6,176 bases of DNA, from assembly GCA_020253595.1 (NCBI GenBank), contig JADCBH010000239.1, positions 1 to 6,176 on the forward strand, written 5' to 3'. A model generated the notes under the pieces. The model made no database searches. It had not been told where the DNA came from and was given only the letters and a program-made list of their open reading frames with translations. Made by a program: the position numbers and the translations under genes. Within the stretch, counting starts at the first letter, position 1. Every line of letters begins with the position of its first letter. This document shows positions 4,945 to 6,176 of the stretch, piece after piece. Source of the DNA: Brevundimonas sp. (GTDB lineage: Bacteria > Pseudomonadota > Alphaproteobacteria > Caulobacterales > Caulobacteraceae).

Positions 4945-6176
4945 ATGTCTCTCACTGCCGCCGCGCTGCGACGCAGCCGCTTCACGCTTGTCGCCGCCAT
5001 CGTGCTCGTCCTCGCGGGCATCGCATCGCTCCTCGACTTCCCCGCGACCGAGGAACCCTTCATTCAGGTCAGGACGGCGACCGTCGAGGCCTATCTCCCC
5101 GGCGCAACCAGCGAACGCACCGAGCAGCTGGTGGCCCGGCCGATTGAGGAGAAGCTGAGAGAGGTCTCCGAGATCAAGACAATCGAGACGGTCGTCCGGC
5201 CCGGCGCTACTTTCATCGTCATCACGCTCCACGACGGGACCCCGGGGGATCAACTGCCAGCCATCTGGCAGCGGCTGCGGGTCAAGATGGACGAGGCGCG
5301 CGCAATCCTGCCGGAGGGAACCAGTCACCTCATTATCAACGACGAGTTCGGGCGGGTGGCTGTTCGCAGCCTCGCCCTCACCGGGGAGGGCTATTCTGCA
5401 GGCCAGCTGCAGGACTGGGCGCGCATCGCGCGTGAGCGCCTGCAGTCCGTCGAAGGTGTGGAGCGGATCTCGCTCCACGGTGTTCGGGAAGAACGGGTCT
5501 ATGTCGATCTCGACCCTCGCCGCATGGCTAACGCGGGCCTTTCGTTTGACGCCGTCGCCACCCAACTGGCCGCGCGCAACATTGTGGCCCCCGCCGGCGA
5601 GATTGACACCGGACGCCGCGTGTTGGCGCTCGAACCGACCGGCGACCTCCCAGATAGCTCCACCCTCGCCAGCGTCGCCATTGTTTTGCCCGAAGGGGGG
5701 ACACTCCCCTTGAGCGACCTCGGCAGCATCGTCCAGGGGCCTGCGGACCCGCCCCAAACCGCTGTCGTGGTCAACGGTCAGCTAGCCGTAGTGCTCGGCG
5801 TTTCGATGCGAAACGGCCTAAACGTCCTTTCCTTCGCCGAGCGGCTTGACGCGCGCCTCGCCGAGGTGCGCGCAGAGCTCCCTGCCGGGATGACGCTGAC
5901 CTCGGTGACGGACCAGTCCGAGGTCGTCAGAAAGGACCTCATCAAGGTCGGCCAGACCTTCCTCGAAACCGTCGCCGTCGTGATGCTGGTTGTGGTGCTG
6001 TTCCTCGGCTGGCGCGCCGGCCTCGTAACGGGCGTCATCGTACCACTGACAGTGCTCGGCACCCTGATCATCATGAGGGTGCTTGGGATCGAGCTCCACA
6101 TGGTCTCGATCGGTGCCATCATCAGCTCCCTTGGCCTGTTCGTCGACAACGGCATCGTCATTGTCGAGGACTACCA
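4945..6176 (+). CDS. RND-family efflux permease, N-terminal part (runs off right edge)
   Basis: The frame is open for 410 codons plus 2 nt from the ATG at 4945 to the window end; full RND pumps have about 1,000-1,050 residues. AGGA at 4935-4938 gives good ribosome spacing. Transmembrane helix 1 is at about 11-30, followed by the large porter domain (LPGATSERTEQLVARPIEE, 51-69; DEARAILPEG further on). TM2 lies at about 340-356, TM3 at 360-379 and TM4 at 387-407. These inner-membrane trimers export drugs, solvents or other hydrophobic compounds in exchange for protons. In TM4 the sequence is FVDNGIVIVED, with Asp401-Asn402 where AcrB has Asp407-Asp408. The second acidic proton-relay residue is therefore Asn here. 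The gene is preceded by its adaptor and TetR regulator. The substrate cannot be predicted. Confidence 0.94.
   Translation, partial: MSLTAAALRRSRFTLVAAIVLVLAGIASLLDFPATEEPFIQVRTATVEAYLPGATSERTEQLVARPIEEKLREVSEIKTIETVVRPGATFIVITLHDGTPGDQLPAIWQRLRVKMDEARAILPEGTSHLIINDEFGRVAVRSLALTGEGYSAGQLQDWARIARERLQSVEGVERISLHGVREERVYVDLDPRRMANAGLSFDAVATQLAARNIVAPAGEIDTGRRVLALEPTGDLPDSSTLASVAIVLPEGGTLPLSDLGSIVQGPADPPQTAVVVNGQLAVVLGVSMRNGLNVLSFAERLDARLAEVRAELPAGMTLTSVTDQSEVVRKDLIKVGQTFLETVAVVMLVVVLFLGWRAGLVTGVIVPLTVLGTLIIMRVLGIELHMVSIGAIISSLGLFVDNGIVIVEDY

Noticed and set aside
4855..5757. 300-codon minus-strand open frame opposite the RND permease
   Set aside because: It is a shadow of an unmistakable RND permease reading frame; the product shows no family motif.

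Overview
The window looks like DNA of a GC-rich Gram-negative bacterium, most likely an alphaproteobacterium. The basis is an outer-membrane TonB-dependent receptor of the type abundant in sphingomonads and caulobacters, an RND efflux operon, an IS6-family element and GC-rich coding sequence in the right half. The taxon is inferred from gene style only. No rRNA, tRNA, CRISPR array or replication origin was recognised.

Left block (1-1847): a divergent pair. On the minus strand is the N-terminal part of a TonB-dependent receptor (start at 1014, running off the left edge). On the plus strand is a TetR-family regulator (1143-1847). The 128 bp between them hold a 28-bp imperfect palindrome that covers the best candidate promoter of the receptor. 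The simplest reading is an uptake receptor controlled by its divergent TetR regulator. The 3' part of this tetR gene and the 241 bp after it are visibly AT-richer than the rest of the window.

Middle (2089-2916): an intact IS6-family insertion sequence with 16-bp imperfect terminal inverted repeats and a DDE transposase. Its two 8-bp flanks do not match, and it lies at a change in base composition. Directly to its right is the C-terminal end of a flavin monoamine oxidase (2918-3133) that has lost its 5' part. The other half is not on the left of the IS, so this looks like an IS-associated rearrangement joint rather than a simple insertion.

Right block (3160-6176): an efflux operon on the plus strand. 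A second TetR-family regulator (3194-3835) is followed by a lipoprotein membrane-fusion adaptor (3869-4930) and the N-terminal 410 residues of an RND permease (4945 to the right edge). A good -35/-10 pair with a palindrome between the elements lies directly before the regulator, and its predicted transcription start falls on or very near the ATG, so the transcript may be leaderless. The expected logic is an autorepressed efflux operon. No outer-membrane factor gene is visible.

Nothing here amounts to an obviously new system. The most useful observations are the rearrangement joint with the amine oxidase stump, the two candidate TetR operators, and an Asp-Asn pair where AcrB has its Asp-Asp proton-relay pair.
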